Below, in pieces: positions 1 to 7,275 of a stretch of 64,000 nt of DNA. Every line of letters starts with the position of its first letter. The stretch's first letter is position 1. Below the pieces are notes generated by a model. That model saw only the letters and a list, made by a program, of their open reading frames with translations. It ran no database searches and was not told where the DNA came from. The DNA is from Dryocola sp051297175 (GTDB lineage Bacteria; Pseudomonadota; Gammaproteobacteria; Enterobacterales; Enterobacteriaceae), in the NCBI RefSeq assembly GCF_051297175.1, contig NZ_JBINNY010000001.1, positions 1,612,001-1,676,000 on the forward strand, written 5' to 3'. The position numbers were made by a program, and so were the translations under genes.

Positions 1-1
1 G

Positions 2-370
2 CTGGAAATCTGGGCCGGTCGTAAACTGCCCGACATGAAAGACATCATTGAAGCCGCGCACGCGTTACGCGAGCAGGGCATCGCACACGTCGTTATCTCG
101 CTGGGTGCCGAAGGCGCGCTGTGGGTTAACGCTTCGGGCGAATGGATTGCTAAGCCACCGGCTTGTGAAGTTGTCAGCACCGTTGGTGCCGGGGATTCCA
201 TGGTTGGCGGCCTGATTTACGGCCTGTTAATGCGTGAATCCAGCGAGCACACCCTGCGCCTGGCAACGGCCGTAGCCGCACTGGCGGTGAGCCAGAGCAA
301 CGTTGGTATCACGGATCGCACGCAGCTGGCCGCCATGATGGCCCGTGTCGACCTGAAACCGTTTAACTAA
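2..370 (+). CDS. fruK: 1-phosphofructokinase, C-terminal part (5' end outside window)
   Basis: This is the last 122 codons of 1-phosphofructokinase, a PfkB-family cytosolic kinase that phosphorylates fructose 1-phosphate to fructose 1,6-bisphosphate. The reading frame is open from base 2 and the N-terminus lies off the window. The PfkB signature GAGDSMVGG, whose aspartate is the catalytic base of the family, is visible. The remaining sequence closely matches remembered E. coli FruK, including the C-terminal end at LKPFN. The stop is 16 bases before fruA, consistent with the fruBKA operon in which FruA supplies the substrate. Control by Cra is expected from the family, but the promoter is not in this window. 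Confidence 0.95.
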   Translation: MEIWAGRKLPDMKDIIEAAHALREQGIAHVVISLGAEGALWVNASGEWIAKPPACEVVSTVGAGDSMVGGLIYGLLMRESSEHTLRLATAVAALAVSQSNVGITDRTQLAAMMARVDLKPFN

Positions 371-386
371 CAGCAGGAGAGGAACA

Positions 387-2081
387 ATGAAAACGCTGCT
401 GATTATCGATCCTACGCTTGGCCAGGCGCGCGCGTACCTCGCGAAAACCCTGCTGGGTTCCGCGGCTCAAAAAGCGCATCTGACGATTATCGACAACCCT
501 AACGAAGCCGAACTGGCGATCGTCGTGGGTAACGCCATTCCTGCGGATACCGCGCTGAACGGCAAAAACGTTTATCTCGGTGATATCGACCGTGCGGTGC
601 TGCACCCTGAGCTGTTCTTAAGCGAAGCAAAAGCCAAAGCCAAACCGTACACCGCGCCAGCGGTCGTTGCGGCACCGGCTGCGGCTGCTAAAGGCCCGAA
701 ACGTATCGTTGCGGTCACCGCTTGCCCAACCGGCGTAGCGCACACCTTTATGGCTGCTGAAGCCATTGAAACCGAAGCGAAAAAACGCGGCTGGTGGGTG
801 AAGGTTGAAACGCGCGGCTCCGTCGGTGCAGGCAATGCCATCACGCCTGAAGAAGTTGCCCAAGCGGATCTGGTTATCGTAGCGGCCGACATCGAAGTGG
901 ACCTGGCGAAGTTTGCCGGTAAGCCGATGTACCGCACCTCTACCGGTCTGGCGCTGAAGAAAACCGCGCAGGAGCTGGATAAAGCCGTTGCTGAAGCTAA
1001 GCCTTACGAAGCGACCGGCCAAAGCGCTGCGTCTGCAAAAGAGGGTAAAAAAGAGGGCGCTGGCGCTTACCGTCACCTGCTGACCGGCGTTTCCTACATG
1101 CTGCCGATGGTGGTTGCGGGCGGCCTGTGTATCGCGCTTTCCTTCGCATTTGGTATCGAAGCCTTTAAGGTGCCGGGCACGCTTGCTGCGGCGCTGATGC
1201 AGATTGGCGGCGGTTCAGCCTTCGCGCTGATGGTGCCGGTTCTGGCGGGCTACATTGCATTCTCCATTGCGGACCGTCCAGGTCTGACTCCGGGCCTGAT
1301 CGGCGGTATGCTGGCGGTTAGCACCGGTTCTGGCTTTATCGGCGGCATTATCGCCGGTTTCCTTGCGGGTTACGTGGCGAAGACCATCAGCACCAAGCTG
1401 AAGCTGCCGCCAAGTATGGAAGCGCTGAAACCTATCCTTATTATCCCGCTGATTTCCAGCCTGATCGTTGGTCTGGCGATGATTTACCTGATCGGTACGC
1501 CGGTTGCGAAAATCCTTGAAGGCCTCACCCACTGGCTGCAAACCATGGGCACCGCGAACGCGGTTCTGCTGGGCGCAATCCTCGGCGGCATGATGTGTAC
1601 CGACATGGGCGGCCCGGTGAACAAAGCGGCATACGCGTTTGGCGTTGGCCTGCTGAGTACGCAAACCTACGCCCCAATGGCGGCCATTATGGCGGCGGGC
1701 ATGGTTCCACCGCTGGCGCTTGGCCTGGCGACTCTGGTTGCGCGTCGTAAGTTCGACAAAGCGCAGCAGGAAGGCGGCAAAGCGGCGCTGGTGCTCGGTC
1801 TGTGCTTCATCACCGAAGGGGCGATTCCGTTCGCAGCGCGTGACCCAATGCGCGTTCTGCCTTGCTGTATCGTAGGCGGCGCGGTGACGGGCGCTATCTC
1901 GATGGCGGTTGGCGCTAAGCTGATGGCACCGCACGGCGGCCTGTTCGTACTGCTGATCCCAGGCGCAATCACTCCTGTACTGGGTTACCTGATTGCGATT
2001 GTTGCGGGTACGCTACTGGCAGGTTTGTCTTACGCGTTCCTGAAACGTCCGGAAACCGAGCTGGCTGCCAAAGCCGCATAA
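387..2081 (+). CDS. fruA: PTS fructose transporter, EIIBC component
   Basis: Inner-membrane fructose permease of the phosphotransferase system. It imports fructose and releases it as fructose 1-phosphate for FruK. The 564 residues comprise a duplicated EIIB region (about 1-100 and 105-205), a charged linker, and a hydrophobic EIIC domain (about 225-555). The phosphorylated cysteine is C113 in the motif TACPTG. EIIC carries the conserved segment MCTDMGGPVNKAAYAF. Length and sequence match E. coli FruA (563 aa). A good ribosome site (AGGAGAGG) lies 6 bases before the ATG. It is the last gene of the fru operon and a strong hairpin follows. Confidence 0.97.
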   Translation: MKTLLIIDPTLGQARAYLAKTLLGSAAQKAHLTIIDNPNEAELAIVVGNAIPADTALNGKNVYLGDIDRAVLHPELFLSEAKAKAKPYTAPAVVAAPAAAAKGPKRIVAVTACPTGVAHTFMAAEAIETEAKKRGWWVKVETRGSVGAGNAITPEEVAQADLVIVAADIEVDLAKFAGKPMYRTSTGLALKKTAQELDKAVAEAKPYEATGQSAASAKEGKKEGAGAYRHLLTGVSYMLPMVVAGGLCIALSFAFGIEAFKVPGTLAAALMQIGGGSAFALMVPVLAGYIAFSIADRPGLTPGLIGGMLAVSTGSGFIGGIIAGFLAGYVAKTISTKLKLPPSMEALKPILIIPLISSLIVGLAMIYLIGTPVAKILEGLTHWLQTMGTANAVLLGAILGGMMCTDMGGPVNKAAYAFGVGLLSTQTYAPMAAIMAAGMVPPLALGLATLVARRKFDKAQQEGGKAALVLGLCFITEGAIPFAARDPMRVLPCCIVGGAVTGAISMAVGAKLMAPHGGLFVLLIPGAITPVLGYLIAIVAGTLLAGLSYAFLKRPETELAAKAA

Positions 2082-2099
2082 AGCCTGAGTTTTCCCTTA

Positions 2100-2130
2100 A
2101 ACGCCTCCGGTTCTCGCCGGGGGCGTTTTG
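2100..2130 (+). terminator. Rho-independent terminator of the fru operon
   Basis: Stem AACGCC-CCGG paired with CCGG-GGCGTT around a short loop, followed by TTTT, 18 bases after the fruA stop codon. Confidence 0.85.
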
Positions 2131-2241
2131 CTTTCCAGTTCTGGAAAGCCTCGCTTACATCCTCATTAGTTACGCAAATGTTGCTAAATGAACCATGTGG
2201 TTCAATGCTTAGTACATGCCCAGACTGCTCCCGAGGAAAAT

Positions 2242-3069
2242 ATGCAGCGTTCAATAGCCACCGTTTGTGTTGCCGGCACTCTGCCCGAAAAGCTACACGT
2301 CATTGCCAGGGCGGGCTTCACCGGCGTCGAAATCTTCGAGCCGGACCTTGAAGCCTATCAGGGCGACGTCAGCGACATCGCCTGGCTTACCAAAAGCCTT
2401 GGCCTACAGGTGATGCTTTACCAGCCGTTTCGAAATTATGAAGGCATGCCGGAAGATAACATTCGCTCAAGCCTTGATCGGGCGCGCAGAACCTTCGAGG
2501 CCATGCACAAGCTTGGCTGCGGCCAGCTGCTGCTCTGTAGCAACGTCGATGAGCAGAGCAGCGAAAACCGTGAAAAGCAGATTGCAGACCTGAGCCGAAT
2601 TGCGGAGCTTGCCCAGCGTCATGACATCAAAATTGGTTATGAAGCGCTGGCCTGGGGCAGGCACGTCAACCGCTACGCGCAGGCCTGGGATCGGGTTAAG
2701 GCCGTCAATAGCCCGGCGCTGGGCCTGGTGTTGGACAGCTTTCACGTGCTGGCGCTCGGCGACGCGCTACGGCTGGAAAACATTCCGCTGGAGAAAATCT
2801 TTTTCGTGCAGCTTGCGGACGCTCCGCGTAAAAACCTCGACGTGCTGGAGTGGAGCCGTCACTACCGCAGCTTCCCCGGAACGGGCGATTTGCCGGTGCT
2901 GGAGTTTGCCAGAACGCTGGTGGACAAAGGCTATCGCGGCCCATGGTCGCTGGAGATTTTTAACGATAGCTATCAGGCGTCGCCCGCTTCAGAAATCGCG
3001 GCGGCAGGATTCGCGTCGCTCGAATGGCTGGAAGGCCAGCTCAGCGAAAGGCTGGTGAAGCTGGCGTAA
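2242..3069 (+). CDS. TIM-barrel protein resembling 3-dehydroshikimate dehydratase
   Basis: A 275-residue TIM-barrel protein of the xylose isomerase/AP endonuclease 2 superfamily. The opening MQRSIATVCVAGTLPEKL and the segment GFTGVEIFE resemble the QuiC/AroZ type of 3-dehydroshikimate dehydratase, which converts 3-dehydroshikimate to protocatechuate. Candidate metal ligands are E134 (GYEALAW), D165 and H168 (LDSFH), Q190 (VQLAD) and E238 (SLEIF), with the order and spacing expected for that family. The start is the ATG at 2242, preceded by GAGGAA. An upstream in-frame ATG at 2188 lacks a ribosome site. The gene converges with a shikimate dehydrogenase-like gene, which would make its substrate. 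A general sugar-phosphate isomerase cannot be excluded. The dehydratase role is inferred. Confidence 0.75.
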   Translation: MQRSIATVCVAGTLPEKLHVIARAGFTGVEIFEPDLEAYQGDVSDIAWLTKSLGLQVMLYQPFRNYEGMPEDNIRSSLDRARRTFEAMHKLGCGQLLLCSNVDEQSSENREKQIADLSRIAELAQRHDIKIGYEALAWGRHVNRYAQAWDRVKAVNSPALGLVLDSFHVLALGDALRLENIPLEKIFFVQLADAPRKNLDVLEWSRHYRSFPGTGDLPVLEFARTLVDKGYRGPWSLEIFNDSYQASPASEIAAAGFASLEWLEGQLSERLVKLA

Positions 3070-3076
3070 TATCATA

Positions 3077-3099
3077 GCGGATGGCGCAACGTCATCCGC
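3077..3099. repeat. Palindrome between convergent genes (REP-like or terminator)
   Basis: Arms GCGGATG and CATCCGC, extended inward by a G-T and two G-C pairs. It lies between the convergent dehydratase-like and shikimate dehydrogenase-like genes and may end transcription from either side. No T-tract is seen. Confidence 0.5.
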
Positions 3100-3106
3100 A
3101 ACCCTC

Positions 3107-3973
3107 TTATTTCATCAGTTCAGCAAAATCTTCCAGCATGGCCTGCGCGTCGGGCTTAATGCCCGTAAAGTGCTCGAAGGCACCCGCCGCCTGAAACACC
3201 ACCATGCCGCCGCCGTTCATCGTTCTGCACCCGCGTGCTTTGGCAGCCAGCAGCAGCTCCGTTTCCAGCGGTACGTAAATCACCTCGGCAAGCCATTGCT
3301 CAGGATGTAAAAGCTGCGGGTCAACGGGCATGCCGGGATGACCGAGCATGCCAACAGGCGTCGCCTGCACCAGCCCGTCGCACTTGACCAATGCGGCCTC
3401 CGGGTTGCGGCAAAGCGACACCCGCGCCGCGCCGAACTGCCCGGCAAGCCTCGCCACAAGCGCCTCGCTGCGTTCGGTGTCCCGGTCATAAATCCACAGG
3501 CTGCCGGTGCCGAGCTGCAGCATGCCGTGCGCGACGGCAAATCCTGCGCCACCCGCGCCCACCTGCAGCACCTGGCCGGTCGATGCGCCGCGTAAAAAGT
3601 GCTGGAAGTTGCCGCAAAAGCCGCTGCAGTCTGTGTTGTAGCCAATCCGCCTGCCGTCTTTAAACACCACGGTGTTGACCGTACCAAGCGCTTCGGCCTC
3701 GGGCGAAAGGCTATCGAGATAAGGCATGATCGCCTGCTTATAGGGATGCGTGACGTTGCAGCCCGCATAGCCCAGGGTTTGCATGGCGGTTAATACTTCC
3801 GGGAGCCTGGATTCATCCCAGCCGCGCTCGGCAAAGTCAACAAGCGCGTAGCTACAGCGCAGCCCAAGGCGGCGGGCCTGAGCCTCATGAAGCCGTGGGG
3901 AAACGGATCCCTGAATGTCTCGGCCAATCAGGCCAAGCAGATAGAGCGGGGGGCGGGCTGAGGACGGGTTCAT
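3107..3973 (-). CDS. Shikimate/quinate 5-dehydrogenase (AroE/YdiB family)
   Basis: A 288-residue cytosolic oxidoreductase of the AroE superfamily, interconverting shikimate (or quinate) and the 3-dehydro acid. The N-terminal substrate domain shows SVSPRLHE and the catalytic lysine motif NVTHPYK. The family aspartate is in YNTDCSGF. The nucleotide domain has the glycine loop GAGGAG. After the second beta strand an aspartate (IYDRD) replaces the NRT motif of NADP-dependent AroE, which suggests NAD use. It is not the biosynthetic aroE by context, since it stands beside a dehydratase-like gene rather than in an aroE neighbourhood. A catabolic role for the pair is inferred. Confidence 0.85.
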   Translation of the reverse strand: MNPSSARPPLYLLGLIGRDIQGSVSPRLHEAQARRLGLRCSYALVDFAERGWDESRLPEVLTAMQTLGYAGCNVTHPYKQAIMPYLDSLSPEAEALGTVNTVVFKDGRRIGYNTDCSGFCGNFQHFLRGASTGQVLQVGAGGAGFAVAHGMLQLGTGSLWIYDRDTERSEALVARLAGQFGAARVSLCRNPEAALVKCDGLVQATPVGMLGHPGMPVDPQLLHPEQWLAEVIYVPLETELLLAAKARGCRTMNGGGMVVFQAAGAFEHFTGIKPDAQAMLEDFAELMK

Positions 3974-4091
3974 TTCATCTCCGGATTAACTGACTGAAGA
4001 GATAAAAATGAACCCGATGATTCGTTATGTAAAATTTTTGTTATTCAAACTGTGAGCGGTGAAGCATTCCCCCGCGCTGCGAGGGAGGGGA

Positions 4092-4949
4092 TCAGGCGAT
4101 CGCTTCTTCGTGCTGCTGCGCCTTCAGCCAGGCGATTTCTTCCGCCCAGATGTCCGGGTTGGTGGTTTCGAGGATCAGCGGGATGCCGTCAAAACGGCTG
4201 TCGCGCATCAGCCAGCTAAACGGCGTGTGGCCGATGTTGCCTTCGCCAAGGCTGTTGTGGCGGTCGACGCGGCTGGCAAATTCGCTTTTGGCATCGTTAA
4301 GGTGCATTCCGCGCAGGTACTGGAAGCCGACGATCCGCTCGAAGTCAGCAAAGGTTTTCTCGCAGTCTTCTTCGGTGCGCAAATCGTAACCGGCGGCAAA
4401 GGCGTGGCAGGTATCGATACACACGCCGACGCGGGATTTGTCCTCAACGCCGTCGATAATGGCCGCAAGGTGTTCAAAGCGGAATCCCAGATTGCTTCCC
4501 TGGCCCGCCGTATTCTCAATGACGGCGGTAACGCCCTGGGTTTTTTCCAGCGCGATGTTTATCGAGCGGGAGATGCGCGCCAGACACTCCTCTTCGGTGA
4601 TTTGCTTGAGATGGCTTCCGGGGTGGAAGTTTAACAGCGTCAGGCCGAGCTGCTCGCAGCGCTGCATTTCGTCGATAAAGGCTTCGCGGGATTTCTCCAG
4701 CGCGTCCTCAACCGGATGGCCGAGGTTAATTAAATAGCTGTCGTGCGGCAGGATCTGGCCGGGGCCGTAGTTGTACTTCTCACAGGCGCGTTTGAAATTG
4801 CTGATAACGTCTTCGGTGAGCGGCGCGGCCCGCCACTGGCGCTGGTTTTTGGTGAACAGGGCAAAAGCGGTGGCTTCCAGTTCGTGGGCGCGAATGGCGG
4901 CGTTTTCCAGCCCGCCCGAGGCGCTAACGTGCGCTCCAATAAACTTCAT
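4092..4949 (-). CDS. nfo: Endonuclease IV, AP endonuclease
   Basis: Zinc-dependent apurinic/apyrimidinic endonuclease of base excision repair. It cuts the backbone 5' of abasic sites and of oxidised 3' ends. The 285 residues equal E. coli Nfo in length and match it along their length, from MKFIGAHVSASGG to the C-terminus. Family metal-ligand segments visible include NFHPGSH, VIENTAGQG, CIDTCHAFAAGYD, HLNDAK and LILETTN. The start is fixed by GGAGAG shortly before the ATG. It lies downstream of yeiH on the same strand, as in E. coli. SoxRS induction is known for E. coli nfo, but I could not identify a soxbox here. Confidence 0.97.
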   Translation of the reverse strand: MKFIGAHVSASGGLENAAIRAHELEATAFALFTKNQRQWRAAPLTEDVISNFKRACEKYNYGPGQILPHDSYLINLGHPVEDALEKSREAFIDEMQRCEQLGLTLLNFHPGSHLKQITEEECLARISRSINIALEKTQGVTAVIENTAGQGSNLGFRFEHLAAIIDGVEDKSRVGVCIDTCHAFAAGYDLRTEEDCEKTFADFERIVGFQYLRGMHLNDAKSEFASRVDRHNSLGEGNIGHTPFSWLMRDSRFDGIPLILETTNPDIWAEEIAWLKAQQHEEAIA

Positions 4950-4965
4950 CTTTCTCTCCTGTCAA

Positions 4966-5001
4966 AACCCGCTACCGGGAAACAGACAATGATAGCGGGT
5001 T
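4966..5001 (-). terminator. Hairpin between yeiH and nfo, probable yeiH terminator
   Basis: Inverted repeat AACCCGCTA / TAGCGGGTT with an 18-base loop. Read on the minus strand it is followed by TTTTG. It would separate yeiH from nfo transcription, although the long loop makes it a modest terminator. Confidence 0.45.
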
Positions 5002-5020
5002 ATGGGGGAAATTTCTCTTA

Positions 5021-6070
5021 TCAGGACATCAGGTGATAGACGCCCAGATTAATACCCGCACCGCCAATAATCAGCCAGATGAATAATACCAGCGCCATCA
5101 GCAGTGGGCGCACGCCGGCTTTTTTCAGCGCGCTGATGTGGGTTGTCAGCCCAAGCGCCGCCATCGCCATGGCGAGCAGGAAAGTATCCAGCGTGACCAG
5201 CGCGTTCACCAGCCAGTTTGGCAGCAGGTGGAACGAGTTGAACATTGCCACCACGATAAACAGCACCGCAAACCAGGGAATAGTGATTTTGCTGGCCTGC
5301 GCTTCGCCCGCAGGGGCAAGCTGTTTGACCCTTGCGGCAAGGAAAATCAGGAACGGTGCCAGCATCATCACGCGCAGCATTTTTGCAATAACCGCGGCGT
5401 TCTCCGTTTCCGGGCTAATTGCATGGCCCGCCGCAACGACCTGCGCCACTTCGTGCATGGTTGAGCCGGTATAGATGCCGAAGCTTTCAGGCGTGAACCA
5501 CTGGGTGACGAACGGGTAAATCATCGGGTAGATGAATATTGCGAGCGTACCGAAGATCACCACGGTGGCCACCGCGACGGTCACTTTGCTGGCTTCCGCC
5601 TTCACAACCGGTTCGGTCGCAAGGATCGCCGCCGCGCCGCAGATGCTGCTGCCCGCGCCGATGAGCCAGCTGGTCTGTTTGTCGAGGCCAAACACTTTCT
5701 GACCAAGCCAGCAGGCGAGGGTAAAGGTGCTGGTTAACGTCAGGATATCGATAATCAGGCCGCTGGCACCGACGTCCGCTATTTGTGAAAACGTCAGGCG
5801 AAAGCCGTAGAGAATAATCCCCAGGCGCAATAGATGTTGTTTCGCGAAAAGCACGCCGCCGTCGCATTGTTGCCAGATTTTCGGGTACAGAGTATTGCCG
5901 ATAACCATCCCACACAGAATGGCGAGCGTCAGCGCGCCGAGGCCAAGTCCGGCGACGGCAGGAATGTTGCCCATCCACAGCGCGAACGCGGTAATGGCGC
6001 CGGATAGCGCCAGCCCTGGCAGAAAATGCCACAGGGTGTGACGGTGAGCGGGAACGGTGAGTTCAGTCAT
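5021..6070 (-). CDS. yeiH: YeiH family (UPF0324) inner-membrane protein
   Basis: A 349-residue integral membrane protein with about ten hydrophobic segments, the same length as E. coli YeiH and clearly its orthologue. The family (COG2855) lacks a firmly assigned substrate. Its linkage to the LysR regulator YeiE suggests an exporter or permease controlled by it, possibly for sulfite or a related anion, but that is inference. Conserved stretches include LIGAGSSICGAAAILAT. A strong AAGGAG site precedes the ATG. It is divergent from yeiE across a 102-base region holding a perfect palindrome. Confidence 0.93.
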   Translation of the reverse strand: MTELTVPAHRHTLWHFLPGLALSGAITAFALWMGNIPAVAGLGLGALTLAILCGMVIGNTLYPKIWQQCDGGVLFAKQHLLRLGIILYGFRLTFSQIADVGASGLIIDILTLTSTFTLACWLGQKVFGLDKQTSWLIGAGSSICGAAAILATEPVVKAEASKVTVAVATVVIFGTLAIFIYPMIYPFVTQWFTPESFGIYTGSTMHEVAQVVAAGHAISPETENAAVIAKMLRVMMLAPFLIFLAARVKQLAPAGEAQASKITIPWFAVLFIVVAMFNSFHLLPNWLVNALVTLDTFLLAMAMAALGLTTHISALKKAGVRPLLMALVLFIWLIIGGAGINLGVYHLMS

Positions 6071-6123
6071 AACCTTCTCCTTTGTGATGGCTAAAGGTTA
6101 CGACCGGCTGGCTTAAAAATAAA

Positions 6124-6147
6124 ATTGATTATATATTTATAATCAAT
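6124..6147. promoter_or_regulatory. Perfect palindrome in the yeiH/yeiE divergent promoter, likely YeiE operator
   Basis: Arms ATTGATTATA and TATAATCAAT separated by TATT, 26 bases upstream of the yeiE ATG. LysR-type regulators commonly bind AT-rich T-N11-A palindromes in the promoter shared with their divergent target. Assignment to YeiE is inferred. Confidence 0.7.
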
Positions 6148-6172
6148 CTGAATAAGTAATAAGAAGGGCCTT

Positions 6173-7039
6173 ATGCATATCACCCTGAGGCAGCTCGAAG
6201 TGTTCGCCGAGGTATTAAAAAGCGGGTCAACGACCCAGGCTTCACAGATGCTGGCGCTTTCCCAGTCGGCGGTGAGCGCGGCCCTGGCCGACCTTGAAGG
6301 CCAGCTTGGCGTGCAGCTTTTCGACCGCGTCGGTAAACGGCTGGTGGTCAACGAACACGGGCGGCTGCTTTACCCGCGCGTGGTGGGGCTGTTGGAAAAC
6401 GCGGGCGAAATAGAGCAGCTGTTCCGTGAAGATAACGGTGCCATTCGCGTTTACGCCAGCAGCACCATCGGCAACTATATTCTGCCGGAGATGATTGCCC
6501 GCTACCGCCGCGACTTCCCCTCATTGCCGCTGGAAATGAGCGTCGGCAACAGCCAGGACGTGATCAACGCCGTGGCGGATTTCCGCGTCGATATCGGGCT
6601 TATCGAAGGCCCGAGCCATATGACCGATCTGGTGGCCGAGCCGTGGCTTGAGGACGAGCTGGTGGTCTTCGCCGCGCCTTCCACGCCGCTGCTTAACGGC
6701 CCGGTGACGCTTGAGTCGCTCGCCGCCCAGCACTGGATTCTGCGGGAGAAGGGGTCGGGCACGCGTGAAATCGTCGATTATCTGCTGCTTTCTCACCTGC
6801 CGCAGTTTCATCTGGGCATGGAGCTGGGCAATTCCGAAGCGATTAAACACGCGGTGCGCCACGGGCTGGGCATTAGCTGCCTGTCGCGCCGGGTAATAGA
6901 AGAGCAGCTGGAAACCGGCTCGCTGGTGGAGGTCGCCGTGCCGCTGCCCCGGCTGGTGCGCACGCTTTATCGCATTCATCACCGCCAGAAGCATATCTCA
7001 AAGGCATTACAGCGTTTTTTGCGTTATTGCGAAGGGTAG
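6173..7039 (+). CDS. yeiE: LysR-family transcriptional regulator YeiE
   Basis: A 288-residue LysR-type regulator. The N-terminal winged helix-turn-helix includes the recognition region TQASQMLALSQSAVSAAL followed by LEGQLGVQLFDR. Residues from about 90 form the periplasmic-binding-protein-like effector domain. It matches E. coli YeiE, although its C-terminus is slightly shorter. It is divergent from yeiH, the classic arrangement for a LysR regulator and its target, and the shared region carries a perfect palindrome. The ATG at 6173 follows AAGAAGGG. Autoregulation is expected. Confidence 0.94.
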   Translation: MHITLRQLEVFAEVLKSGSTTQASQMLALSQSAVSAALADLEGQLGVQLFDRVGKRLVVNEHGRLLYPRVVGLLENAGEIEQLFREDNGAIRVYASSTIGNYILPEMIARYRRDFPSLPLEMSVGNSQDVINAVADFRVDIGLIEGPSHMTDLVAEPWLEDELVVFAAPSTPLLNGPVTLESLAAQHWILREKGSGTREIVDYLLLSHLPQFHLGMELGNSEAIKHAVRHGLGISCLSRRVIEEQLETGSLVEVAVPLPRLVRTLYRIHHRQKHISKALQRFLRYCEG

Positions 7040-7061
7040 AGCGGTAATATCGCCGTAATAT

Positions 7062-7087
7062 GTCGGATGGCGCTTCGCTTATCCGAC
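7062..7087. repeat. REP-like palindrome
   Basis: GTCGGAT and ATCCGAC arms around a GC-rich centre, just downstream of yeiE. A second partial arm (GCGCTATCCGCC) follows at about 7101. Confidence 0.7.
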
Positions 7088-7146
7088 CTACGAAACCGCA
7101 GGCGCTATCCGCCGAAATCACTATAAAGAGGTAGCGGAAAAAACGA

Positions 7147-7169
7147 ATTATAAGTGCTTTACTTATAAT
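7147..7169. promoter_or_regulatory. Perfect palindrome upstream of lysP, candidate ArgP site
   Basis: Arms ATTATAAGT and ACTTATAAT separated by GCTTT. ArgP (a LysR-type regulator) activates lysP in E. coli from an AT-rich upstream site. The T-N11-A shape fits, but assignment to ArgP is inferred. The right arm contains TATAAT. Confidence 0.55.
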
Positions 7170-7217
7170 CCAACGCCGATCATGAAGCTCTCTTATAACC
7201 CTGGCATTTCTGCTAAC

Positions 7218-7256
7218 GAGGCGCGGTTGTTTTGTTACAATCGCGCCTCATTTTTT
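7218..7256 (+). promoter_or_regulatory. lysP leader hairpin with T-tract
   Basis: A 13-bp stem (GAGGCGCGGTTGT with ACAATCGCGCCTC, one G-T pair) with a six-base loop is followed by A and six T, ending directly at the lysP ribosome site GGAAGGA. It has the form of an intrinsic terminator. However, TACAAT within it (7236-7241) could be the -10 element, in which case only the right half would be transcribed. Confidence 0.5.
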
Positions 7257-7275
7257 GGAAGGACCGCAATTTTCT

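Noticed and set aside
1215..1934. 239-codon minus-strand frame inside fruA
   Set aside because: Antisense shadow of the EIIC domain with strongly biased composition (H, R, Q, N).
7040..7275. Lysine riboswitch ahead of lysP
   Set aside because: The gap is too short and shows a single hairpin rather than the multi-helix lysine aptamer.
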